The notes below the pieces were generated by a model. It did not search any database. It had not been told where the DNA came from and saw only the letters and a program-made list of their open reading frames with translations. Below, one piece after another: positions 34,301 through 46,300 of a DNA stretch of 64,000 nt. Location of the stretch: contig NW_006498085.1 of the NCBI RefSeq assembly GCF_000471905.2, positions 1 to 64,000 of the forward strand, given 5' to 3'. Numbering within the stretch: position 1 is the first letter of the stretch; every line of letters begins with the position of its first letter. This DNA is from Amborella trichopoda. Its lineage: Eukaryota > Streptophyta > Magnoliopsida > Amborellales > Amborellaceae. The position numbers and the translations under genes were made by a program.

Positions 34301-37300
34301 CCCCCTCATGTTAATCTTGTCTTGGAACATCCAGCGCCTTGGGCTCTAGTCAAAGCACAATACTATGAGCGATACCTGCATCTGCCACTCCCCGTCCATC
34401 TTTGCACTCACGGAAACTAAGTTACCCTCTCCCACACTCCAACTGGTCAGACAAATATGGGGCCATAGATCATGTCAATAAGAATCCCTTCCAACAGTGG
34501 GTGCCTTGAGAGGCATCTGGATTATTTGGGACCCCTCCCTTCACTCCCTCTCCCCCTCTCACATTGCACCTTTCTCAATGATCGTCATCCTTTCAAGAAT
34601 TTCCGACGGCCTTTGTTCATGGCCGTTTATAGTCCCAATTCTGAAAGTCTAAGGAGCCAATTTTGGGCTGAACTTGACCTTGTAGCTGCAATCTCCCCTT
34701 CACTGTGGTGTCTCGGAGGGGATTTTAATATTACAAGGTGGTCTTGAACGTAATTCCCCCACTAGAGTGACCCCTGGCATGACCCAATTCTCAGATTTCA
34801 TTTCCGACACCTCATTTACATCCCTCTTGAAGAAGCCAAGTTCACTTGGTCTAACCACTCTTCTTCTCCTTCCTTTCCAAACTCGATGGGTTCCTGCTTA
34901 GCACTGAGAGGGACGCCTTGCTCCCGGGTTCCCATGCTGCCTTCAAAAAACTACCTTTGACCATTGCCCTATCCTACTCAATACACAGCCCATTCCCAGA
35001 GATCCTAAACCTTTTAAATTTGAACTTTCGTGGCTTCAAAAACCTAATTTTCTCGAATTGGTTCCTCAATGTGGAATTCTCCCACCCCTAGAGTCTCGGG
35101 AAGGGCTGGCTTCTGCCTTCTACGGAAGATTCAGCTTCTAAAATTATCCCTCAAAGGCTGGTCCAAGCAACTCCCTAGCCATTCCAATCCCACAAAGCAT
35201 CCATCCTATGGTTGATCCAAGAGTGGGATTTACTCAAAGAACAGAAAACCCTTACCGACACCAAGAGACAACAGAGAGTACAAATAAAAATTGACTTCAA
35301 ATCTCTCCTTTAACAAGAAGATATCTACTGATAATAATGCTCGAGTCAGGTGGCTCAAACTAGGGAATCTCAACCAGGCATTTTTCCACAAACTAGGCAA
35401 CTATAGGAGGTGAGATAACTCCATCACTCCCATTAGGGTGGATAATGCCTTCCTCGATCAACCAGTGGAGGTGGAAGAGACAATTCTCAACATTGTCAAA
35501 CAACTCTTCACTGCCCCCTCTGGTCCCAAACCGTCCATGGGGACCTTACCTTTCTCACCCTCCTTGCTGAGAAGGCCTCTTGGCTAGAATGCCTGTAATC
35601 GGAGCAAGAGATCCTCAAGGCCATCCATGACTTAGGCCGAGATCGAGCCCCGGGCCCGACGGTTTTCCCATGGCTTTCTACAATTCATTCTGGACCTCCC
35701 TTCATTCCGACCTTCTAACTTTCTTCAAGGAATTCTCTCTAAAGTCCTTGCTTCACGACCGAGAGAGGTCCTGGGATCTGTTATTTCCCCTCAAAAAGGC
35801 ACTTTTGTCAAGGATTGCCAAATCCTCGATGGAGCCCTAATAGCCCTGGAATGTATACATTCAAGGAAATTTTCCAAAACCCCTGGCCTGGTCATCAAAT
35901 TTGATTAGGAGAGGCCCTACGATCACGTCGACTGGGCTATCCTCAACGAAACTCTCACCCGTATGGGCTTCAGCAGCCAATGAAGAAATTGGGTGCATGG
36001 CTGCATTTCCAACCCTCATTTCTCGATCCACATTAACGGATCTCCCAAAGGCTACTTCCCTTCCTCGAGGGGGCTTCGTCGAGGTGATCTTCTCTCCCCC
36101 TTCTTTTTTGCCATTGTGGTTGAAGTTTTCAGCCATTCCATCCACAAATTCTTCCAATCAGGTTTATTGCATGCATTCAAGAATGGACCCCAAGGACCCA
36201 CCATTAGCAACCTTCAATAAGCAAACGACATATTAGTTTTTTGCAAGCTGGGCATGATCGATATCTATGCACCAGCTTGAGAGGGAGTGTTGGAAATAAA
36301 AGGAATAAGATTTATTATATTTGATGGACAGAACTGTCATTTATCTTTTGTTTTGTTCTTATTTATCTTATTCACTAAATAAGGGTAGTATTGTCCATAA
36401 TTTGTAATTAAGGTTATTACTTAATGTTATAAGAAGGGTAGAGGCCACAAGTGACATCCATGCCACTCTCTTTCCCTCTCTATCTCTCTCTCACACATCT
36501 CTCTCTCTCTCTCCCTTGTTCTTCATCTTTATTTCCTTTCCTCTCTTTCTCTCTGTAGATCCAACCAAATTGTTTTCTTCTCTACTTTAATTTCAACTTA
36601 GAACGGCTACTCTTTGTTTTTCTGTATAAATGGTGTTTAGACAGTATACTTAGTACATGTATGGGGCCCTCATCCTGTGGGTTGCCATACCACATATTTG
36701 TACTAATCAAATTTTTAATACAATCAGTGATTTATCTCAGAATGCATAAGTAAAAAGGCTGTGAGCCCCAAATACCGACACAGGAAGATAAGCAATCTGA
36801 ACTAAGGCAAGAAAAACATCAGCATTAAGATTAACAGAGCCAAGAAAATGAGCTAGAGGCTTGGAATCAAACCCCATATGTTCTTTTCATAAAAATATTC
36901 TTCAACCATAAAAAATGAAAGCTCTAAAACTACACACGTAGGAATCACAACATACAAAACCGTTCCTATAGAGAAGAGAACCTCAAATAGCTTCGTCAAG
37001 GAAACCAAAAAGTAACTCAAAATTTTTTCCTAGAAATCCAAGACTCCCAAATGAACTTCCTACAATACCCCAAACCATAAGGGGGAAATATTCTAAAGTG
37101 AACCTACTCAATATTGCATGTGATGTCTTTGTTCTGTCACAAGTGCACTAAATGGGATCAACTATTTCATCTTAAGGAATGAATAAATATTTGTTCATTC
37201 ATAGACAAATTACCATCCCTGCCATTGAATTGGTCTTCAATAAACTATCTCCTTGCTCAGCTTAACTGTTTAATAAGCCCCACGAGGAAGGTTCAGCCAT

Positions 37301-40300
37301 ACATAATGATCTTTCCATAAATCACCGATCGAAACATTTGTATAAAATCTCTTTTGGGAAAAGAGAGCATTTGGCAAATATCAATCATGCTTGCATTTTC
37401 ATGCTGTGTAAATTTCTACTTACCTTTTTTTTGTTTTTTAAAATAAGTTTCAAATTAGGTTTCACAACAATTTTCCGACAAATTCGAGTTGGAAACATCC
37501 TCAAAGAGTAGAAAAATAAGTTGAATATGACTCCATTTATACTACAAATGGCCAGATCAAAATTAGTATGAAATAAGGAGTTAAGGACCCAAGGCAGATG
37601 TTTCAAAGCTACCATTCACTAAGAGGGGAAAAATACCTTGCGAAATCAGATCCTTGTAAATGGGTTGCTGCTAAAGTTGCGGCATCTGTCCAACATCCTG
37701 CATCTTGTAGCTGCAACATTGAGAAAAATTGACGAAGTCTTAAATAATCTTCCAAAATTAAATAAAACTATGTATAGTATTCATTAAAAAAACCACCATG
37801 AAGATGATTAGGGGCTAAAGCTGACATGGGCAGAAAGGGATGGTCTGGTTTCTTTTGCTTCATACTTTAACCAATATTTCAGTCAGTCATTGATGTCTTA
37901 TTTGTATGGTTATTCAATATTTATTAGCTATATGTGTTGGGTTTTGTGGCCTTTAAAAGGCCTAGAGAGCTTGTAAATATGATATTTATAGTGAAAATGT
38001 ACTTCAATGGGAGTACGTGTGTTGACTGACCAAGGGTTGGATAGTTTATGACCCCTGGTCATGTCCAAAACCCTTACCCCTGGGCGTGTAGCACTACCAA
38101 GAAGCGTTTACAGTGCGTCATCCCTTGTTGAGGTCGGAGAGATGCCTACGGATGATGTTTGTAGGCCAGAAGAACTGTGAGGTCTCTTGTGTACGGTTGT
38201 AGGCCTGTGAGTGCAAGGGTCAAAGCCTCAACAAACTTATGTGCGGCATGTATACATAACAGCCGCATTACTGGGAAGCATCCCTACAGAGGGACAAGTG
38301 TACCTGTGCATAGAGAGAGCCACCTTTATATTGTAGTGACTAGTGCAAGACTTGCTCTTGAAGTGGGGAACTGAAATCCACATTCCAAAATTATGATTCC
38401 ATTGTTTATTGTCCAACTTCGACAAGTCAATCATGACCACTTGCTTTGAGACTGTAGGTCATAGGTCTCTATTGGGTTGGATAAAAAAACAGTAGTGGAC
38501 TATGGTTCTTGGCCAAGTGGAGTGCCCTTATTGTCACTAATTTGGACCCATTAGTACCAATCCACTCCTAGTATATTTTGGTATTATAAATGTTTTTATA
38601 ATATTTAAATATTTTTCAGAATTTTCAATATTTCAGCTGTAATATTCATCAAAAGAGTATTTTTAAAATTTTCAGAACTTAAAATAACACATGTGAGACC
38701 CAGGATCTAGCCCCACAAGTGTGTGTGTTTGTTTATGTGTGGGGACCATGTGCCACCCCTAGTATGCCATGCCCAATTTATTATAAACAAAAAGTAGCAC
38801 GCCACTTTTTTAATAAAACGGGTGCATGCCCCATCCTTTTTTTATTCTTGTTAAAATTTAAAACTTAAAATTAGTTAGGATAAAAAATCTCTTTAATTTA
38901 ACTTAGATATGGTTTCTTATCCTATGGGAGTTTTAAAACATAGATTATTCTTAATTATGGGAGATCTAAATTATGATAAAGCTCGATTGTATTTCAAATT
39001 TGAATACGAGTTGGATTTAGGTCACAGTCTAAGGGGATAAGGTTCTTATTTTCCACTAAAAATCATGCTGGTTGATTTGTGAGATGGATGCTCTGATTAA
39101 ATTTCTCACCCCACAAATTTCCTAATTATCCTAAAGGTCAAGCTGGAATTAGATAAGGCATACGTAGATTGGAATCCAATTCAAAGTAGGACTTTAATCT
39201 TGTTTCTATTTAAACAAGATTTGAGCCCCCCCCCTCAACACAATAAGAATATCTCTCTCTCTTATGCCACCCTCTCTTCTATTCTCTTTCAGGCCACCCT
39301 CTCTCCTATTTTTTATCATGTCACCTCTCTCCTTATATTTTCTATCATGCCACCATCTCTCTCTCTTGTTCTATCAAAAAAAAAAGAGGAAGAAAGATGG
39401 GACTTTCAAAACCTTAAGTGAAGCTTGCTGTATTTTGAAAAGAAGGGTGACAACCAACCTAAAGAGAGATCAACTCATAAGCTCAGCTCCTAGTTTGTTC
39501 ACATAGGGTTTCTACAAACCCTAGTTGATTTTTGTGATCTCTAAAATACTAGAAAAATAAGTATTGCCTATAAAGCTTCCCTATCTCAGAATTTTCAACA
39601 ACACAACTAAAGGAGTTAAAGTGTGCCATCGATTAGGGAATCGGATGTGGGGATGTGGGAGGATAACTCCAAGCATCTTCCACTAAGTCTTCCAATAGTT
39701 TTAATTAATTTTTAGTATTATTTCTTATTTTCTATGCATTTCCAGGAACATGTATTGTACTAAAAAATTGTAGTGGAAGTTTGTTTAAAACTCCTGGATA
39801 GTTTCTATTTCTTTAGGCAGTGAAAATAAAGATCCTAGGTTGCATCTAGGATTTATTTTAATTTACAGCAACATATAGTGGCCCATGTAAGTGAAATTCA
39901 GGTATATTGAATAAAAGAAAAAGAAAATTTTTGAATTTAATATTTGTTAATTCGACATAACCACTCCTTTCAATGTGCACATAAAGGAAACCCAAACTAA
40001 TTGAAATTTGTACAAACAAGTTGCAAGTAGCAAACATGGCACACTAGTTCAAAAGCCTTGTAGCAAACCTGGGAACAAGCTTCTTGATACCTCCCAACAG
40101 CACAGAGAAGATGGACTCCAGACAGTGATTTGTCTGTCCTCACCATATTTGCTGCCACAACCTAGGACATAAGAAAAGTGATAAGTAAAGCAGGAGCATA
40201 AATGACTGCAGGAAAGTCTACAAACAGCCAATTACACTAATATTTATATTTACCTTAACTGCAAGCTCATGTAGAGACCTTGAGACAGCAGAGGAAAGTG

Positions 40301-43300
40301 CAACTGCACGTAGAGCATTCACATAAAAATGGGACCCCTCTGGAGGGGTGGAAAGTAACAATGTCACAGCAGCTTCAAGATTTCCAACAGATACAAGCCT
40401 GAGATAAGCAAGTTATAACATCAGAACAACATAAAAGAAACATTATTTCCAAAAAGTAAATATTGACTAACATGGTCCATCTTGAGAATGGAAGGTGGAT
40501 GCTCCTCCATGGATAGTATCTCATACTGCATATGGAATACTTTCCCATCAAAAGGTAGCCATTACACTAAAACATCCAGTATATTTGATAAGAGACTTAA
40601 CGACACAGAGTAATATTCAGAAAATGAGCAAAAACTTTCAAAATAAAACTTACTCATGGACACGCTTCTGAATTGCATCTTCTCCATCTAACTTTTCATG
40701 CCAACGTATGCGCTCGATAGACTCAGAATGTAGTTCTTCTTGCTCAAAGGCCATCACCTTGAATTGGCTGTGACCCTGAAAAGTAGGAAATCCAATCCAA
40801 ATAGTGTGGACCACTAAGACAACAAAACCATATACACAAGAAATTCAACGAACACATATCATTCTCTAAAACAGTTACAACAAATCAATTCAATGTTAAC
40901 CAAGTCAAAGAGTTCGTCTCCAAATAAGGTGTTTTACCAGTTTCTCATTCTTCCCCCTTCCTAACAAAGACTTTTCCATTGATCCCATTTTAGATAATAA
41001 AATTGCGTCACCAAGTTCTGGAGTTGATCTTGCGGATGCCATTTCTGCTTTTTGAGGAGATTTCTTCACAGATTTATTCAATAAAATTAAAAGAGCACGT
41101 GGGAGCTGTAACCAGAAAAAGGCCTCTGAGGAATCTCCAAAGAGAGCAGCAGCAAAAGCAAATCTAAATGCCGATCCCTTGTGTGCTAAAGTAGCATATA
41201 ATGATGCTCTCTCATTGTCAAGGAGGCAGCCTTATGTCAAAAAACAATTTTCGCAATAATCAACAGTCACATTCACAGACTTCTTCAAGGATACATAAAG
41301 GACAGAACCTCCAGAGAAAATATATATGCGATTCACTTAGAAAAAAGAGATCAATAAATTACCTTCCCTTCGATATGGTTCTAACACTTTAAGAAGCATT
41401 TCCGGTACCACAGAATCACCGATTGGCAGAACATTCGATTCAATCATAAAACCCCGAAGGTCTCTTTCGGATGTTAAAGACATTTCAGGGATTCGGTTAA
41501 GAGTTGTATCCAGTGGAGTACTGCACATATCAAACCATGAGGGTTTCACACCTAATTGCAAGGCCATCCTCAGTGCCTGCAACAAATACAATATAATAAT
41601 ATAATGAAAGTATCTCAATTGAAAGAGCTGAGACCTACACTGGTCCAAAGTTATTCCCTTGATACCGTCAGAAAAAAAGATACAAGTTCAATACCAAAAA
41701 CTAAGAAAACACGTGATGTTTATCAAATAAGCCTAGGAAACACATGTACAACAAATTTAATGAGATCAGGTTTGCAAGATTCAAAACTGCAGTGAATAAT
41801 TCACGTGACGTCCCTTCCATCTCAAGGATAAAATTTAAGTTACACTATCCGCATGACTTTGGGCTACTAAAGATCAAGCTAAAAATAGAGGCATAATAGT
41901 ACTAACATCTATTTGGAGCATAGTTGTTGAAGACGGGAGAGCGGGATCGGTTAGGGATCGCCAATCTCCCTATTGCGGAAGTTCCCTGGGTTTGGAATCG
42001 GCATCCGTACAATTAACAAGGGAACAAGATCCTTAGGTTTATGTGAGCGAGATCGCATATCAATGGGTTCGAGGTTTTGACTGGTAAGAATCTAAGCTCC
42101 ACTACACATTAAATGAAGTTGTCAAGTAGAGCTAGTACGGGTTCCCTTGGTTAAGGGATCAAGGTTTCCAATTGTCATATAACGGGGTTCCTCTTGTTCT
42201 AATATCGAGATTCTTCAAGTATAAGAATCAAGGTCCTCAGTTGATTGGCCTCAAGGTCCGCAACTACCATTGGTTAAGGGAACAAGTCCAATATCTATGC
42301 TATCCTCTAGTTAAATAAATCTATAGTGCCCCATTTCTATACATCACATGCTTACATGATACTTGATAAATGCTAAATACTACTGAACACTTGACTGTAT
42401 ATATCCTTAGTCCATGCTCCAAAATCCAATATGTACATATGAGCATATGACAACCTCTAATTAAATAAATCCATAGTGCCCTATTTCTAGGCATACATGC
42501 TACTTGATGCATACATGCTACTTGATGAAATATTAAATTCTTTTAGGCACATTACTATATAGTATGTGGTCCATAGTCTAAAATGTAATATGTATGACAT
42601 TCTATGTTTGAATAAGTGCATCAAACCATATTTTTATGCAACACATGCCTTTATGCTTGATAAATCTAAAGAGTATGGATTATTTTGCTACTTAGTCTGT
42701 GGTCCTTAGTCCAAAATCTAATGTGTATGACATACACTATTTAATTAAAAGCATATTACTAAAATTTGATACATCAGGTGCCTATATACTACTTGATAAA
42801 TGCTGAACGTATAGATCATTCTATTAAATAGTCCATAGTATACTTGTGTACTCCATTCTTCTTATATATACTCCAAATCCCATTAGAGGTATAACTTTCA
42901 TAACATTGTCCCTCGGACCACCAAGATATTCCTTACACATAAATCCAAAAAATAATCTACAAGTACACAAATTTGACTTTTTCTATTATTTTAATCAACT
43001 AATACTTAGATCACCAACACGTAGCCCACCCCCCCACCTTCCCTCTTCCCCGCTCAATTCCCTCTCCCTCTATATTAACATTTGGACCCAAAACCCGCCC
43101 ACACAGCTCCTTCGCCATTAGCTTGTGGTGATCATTCTAGTGAATCTGGTCACCCCTCCCAACTCTCCCACGCTACAGGTATGTGTGCTTGTGCTCTTTC
43201 CCTATATATTTCTGTGACTCTTGTGTGTGCATAAGAGAGAGAGAGAGAGTTGAGTATGTGTGTGTGCAGTAGAGAGAGAAGTTTGTGTGTGTGCAGTAGA

Positions 43301-46300
43301 GAGAGTTGTGTGTGTGTGCACGTAATAGAGAGAGAGTTGTGTGTGTGCGTAGTAGAGAGAGAGTTGTGTGAATCCAACTTTATATTGTACCAAAACCTTG
43401 GACCATGTTTGATGGGAGAGGGAATCTATTTCGAAATAGTACTGGAATCCACTAATGGTTGGAACGTGATCCCCTTTATTTGGGAGCGAGATCCCAAAAT
43501 TGAAAAACAGGGTCCCTACGAGATCCCTATTAGAAACGTGGGATCAAGGTTCCGGAGCAGGAACGCCACCCCTACCCCCACAGCTCCCTTAACTATGATT
43601 TGGAGACAATTGATAAAATTAAGTACTAATCAAAAGCTTAGCAAGTTACCATAGCATGTGGTGGAGGCAGCAGAACCGCTGAGCATAGCGGCATTGGACG
43701 AAATATCTCTTTACTAACCTTTGGCTTGGAAAGCAAAGTTGATTTTGCATCATGTCTGTATCACAGAAAATAAACAAAACAAAAACGCAAATTGAGTAAA
43801 AATCTACATGTCAGAATTGAACTTGGAAAATTATGTGATTACCATTAATACTGTAGGTGACCAAAAACACTTATTTCATGTCAAGACTCTAGATCAAGTA
43901 AACACAAAAATGGTATCCTCAAGTGCATCACAGGAGGGAAAAACTATGTAGTTTTGCCTTTTCCATCATGGCACCAATGCACATCTTTGAAGGTAATGAA
44001 CAGCTCAAATACAAATTACACATGAAATAGTTAATTTCCAAAACAGACAATGCTCAAATATCCACATCTTTGTTTTGATGGATAACTTTGATCAAAATTA
44101 TGACATGCAACTTTGATCAAAATTGACTTACAAGTATAAGCCCCAAGGTAATTTTTTGGTACTCCCTCTTTTGCAAGAGCGCCGGCTACCTCATTTGCCT
44201 TCCACTATGAGTGCAAAAGGAGACCTCTATGTTACTTGCTAATTTAAAAATTTCTGCAAACACATGGTGCAGCCTCGATGGGCCATCTGTCTTCCAACTC
44301 ACCCAAGAAGTGACCTTAGCAAAGTCCCCTTGAATAATAACCTGAGACCTGTGAGGAGAAGTCTCCCCTCTGCCTCACTTCGATCGCACTACGAAGGGGG
44401 CTGTGTAGACAATCATCCAGGGTGCAGCCTCCAATGGCCTTCTTGGTGGCCCACTCCTTCAACCAACTGTTCAACAGTGACATCCTGATTAGAGGTCAAT
44501 AGATACGACTGTGGTATCTATCCTTTAATACTCCATCCACCCAACCATGTGTCCGTCCAAAACCTCATCCTGCTGCCATCCCCTACCTGAAATCTGATAT
44601 TGGATTGAATCTCATAATAGGTTCGATTGAGATGGTGGGAGGCTGAGTCCCACCAATTATGTTATTAATGCAACAACCCACTCTACTACCAACATTGTCC
44701 GACCAATTGATGGAATGGTTGCAACCCCTTTTATCATGACAACATGGATCACAATAAATCCCAAGAATAGAACACAATTCTGACCATGACTGTGAAGAAA
44801 ACATGGGCAATATGCCAAACCACGAAGGTAGGTTGATTGATACCCATAAATTGAAGCTCTTATGTAGCTCTGCATTTCTATTTCCGATCATTCAATGAAA
44901 TTAACCATTTATTGGAATAAAAAAGAGTTTTGATCAACACGTTGTCTAAGATAGCGTATGCAAATCAGTATTCAAAGGAAAGTCATTGATTTTGAACTTC
45001 AAAGAGGACATATGCTCAAAGATTCACTATGGTCATTCAATAATGTGAAAAAACATATTCTTGCGGCAAAAAAAAATAATATATATATATATATATATAT
45101 ATCATCCGAGCCTTATCCCAATTATTTGTGGTTGGCTACAAAAATATTGTTCTATCATTCCACTCTATCAAGGGTCATACCCTCAGTCAGACCATAAGTC
45201 AACATATCTCTTCTCACTTTTTCTATCCATGTCCTGCTGAGCCTTCCCCTTACCCTTTAGAACCTTCCACTTGAACCAAATCGTCTCCCCTAATCAGTGT
45301 TGTTCTAGATCAATATTGCACATAGCCAGCCACCTAAGTCCACTTTCCCTTATCTTATCGCCTATTGGAGCCACCTCTAAGTTCCCTCTTATGTATTCAT
45401 TTGAATTCTATCATTTCTTGTCTTGCCACGCATCTATCTCAACATCAGCATCTCAACTAGAATCATTTTATGGATATGTTGTTTCTGACTAATAAATATT
45501 GCATCCCATAAAGCATGGTCGGTCTTGTAGCTATCCTATAAATCTTTCCCTTCAGTTTCATTGGTATGTGATGATCGCATAAAACTCCTGAAGAACATCG
45601 TCACTTTGCCCACCCAACTCTAACTCCGTGTATTTAGACAATGTACAACATCACAACCTTACTTCTACAAGTAAGGTTACAACCTTATGTAAACTTTTCC
45701 TCGTATGTGTGTGTGTGTAGAGAGAGAGTGTGTTTGTGAGATCTTATGAGCCAGACCACATAGTTGATGGAATAGTATAAGCTCAACAACAATGACTGAA
45801 AAAGATTTAATAATCCTAAAATTAAAGGGCAACATTGCATGTAAGAAATATTCTAATGGAAAATAAAGGAGTCCGATTGACCACAAAATTTGCACACGTG
45901 CGCGTCATTCGGGCACTCTACATAAAAATAAAAAAATGGATACGCTCAAAAAAAAATGATGGCCAAGATGTGTTAGCCACTCTCGGCCATCCAGATTGCC
46001 CTCTCACCTTCAACTTGGGTTGTCTGGCCTTTGCTATGGTATAAGCTCTTTGGTTTATATATATATATATGGGTGTGGTTTCTATAAGATTGTAACCTTA
46101 AACAATCCAATTAAGGCTCCAAATTTTATCGTAACATGTAATTTTGGTGTAAAAAATTCTAAACAATATCTCAAAATCTATTTTCATATCTAATTATAAA
46201 ATGTTAACTCCAAAAATGGTTAAAATCAAGTCGATTTATGAACATATGAAAATCTTGAAAATGGACGGCCTAGATAATGTGTTGAAAGATGCACTATTTC

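Larger units (their letters stand above)
31888..36241 (+). mobile_element. LINE-B, 3'-truncated, in WDR11 intron (antisense to gene)
   Basis: Plus-strand L1-type LINE between WDR11 exons n and m. ORF1 region 31888-34045, endonuclease region 34310-35000, RT region 35630-36241. The sequence breaks in the middle of the RT catalytic box and passes directly into the end of a Copia element. About the last 2 kb of the LINE (RT thumb, zinc finger, RNase H, tail) is therefore absent. Confidence 0.85.
41919..43597. mobile_element. hAT-like non-autonomous element 2 (1,679 bp) in WDR11 intron
   Basis: Flanked by ATTTGGAG at 41911-41918 and at 43598-43605, an 8-bp target duplication. Its ends are CATAGTTG and AACTATG. 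Subterminal regions hold motifs such as GGGATCGG, GAGCGAGATCGC and GAGCGAGATCCC (41945-42280 and 43410-43560), the G/C-variant of the half-palindromes in element 1. The centre has four diverged copies of a roughly 135-150-bp unit and a compound GA/GT repeat. No transposase is encoded. The length is nearly the same as element 1. Confidence 0.75.

Noticed and set aside
43150..43654. Cys/Val/Arg-rich and Ser/His/Thr-rich ORFs
   Set aside because: Translations of the GA/GT compound repeat on the two strands.
44583..44891. 102-codon minus-strand ORF in WDR11 intron
   Set aside because: No domain recognised, and it neighbours a LINE RNase H remnant; more likely decayed repeat than a gene.
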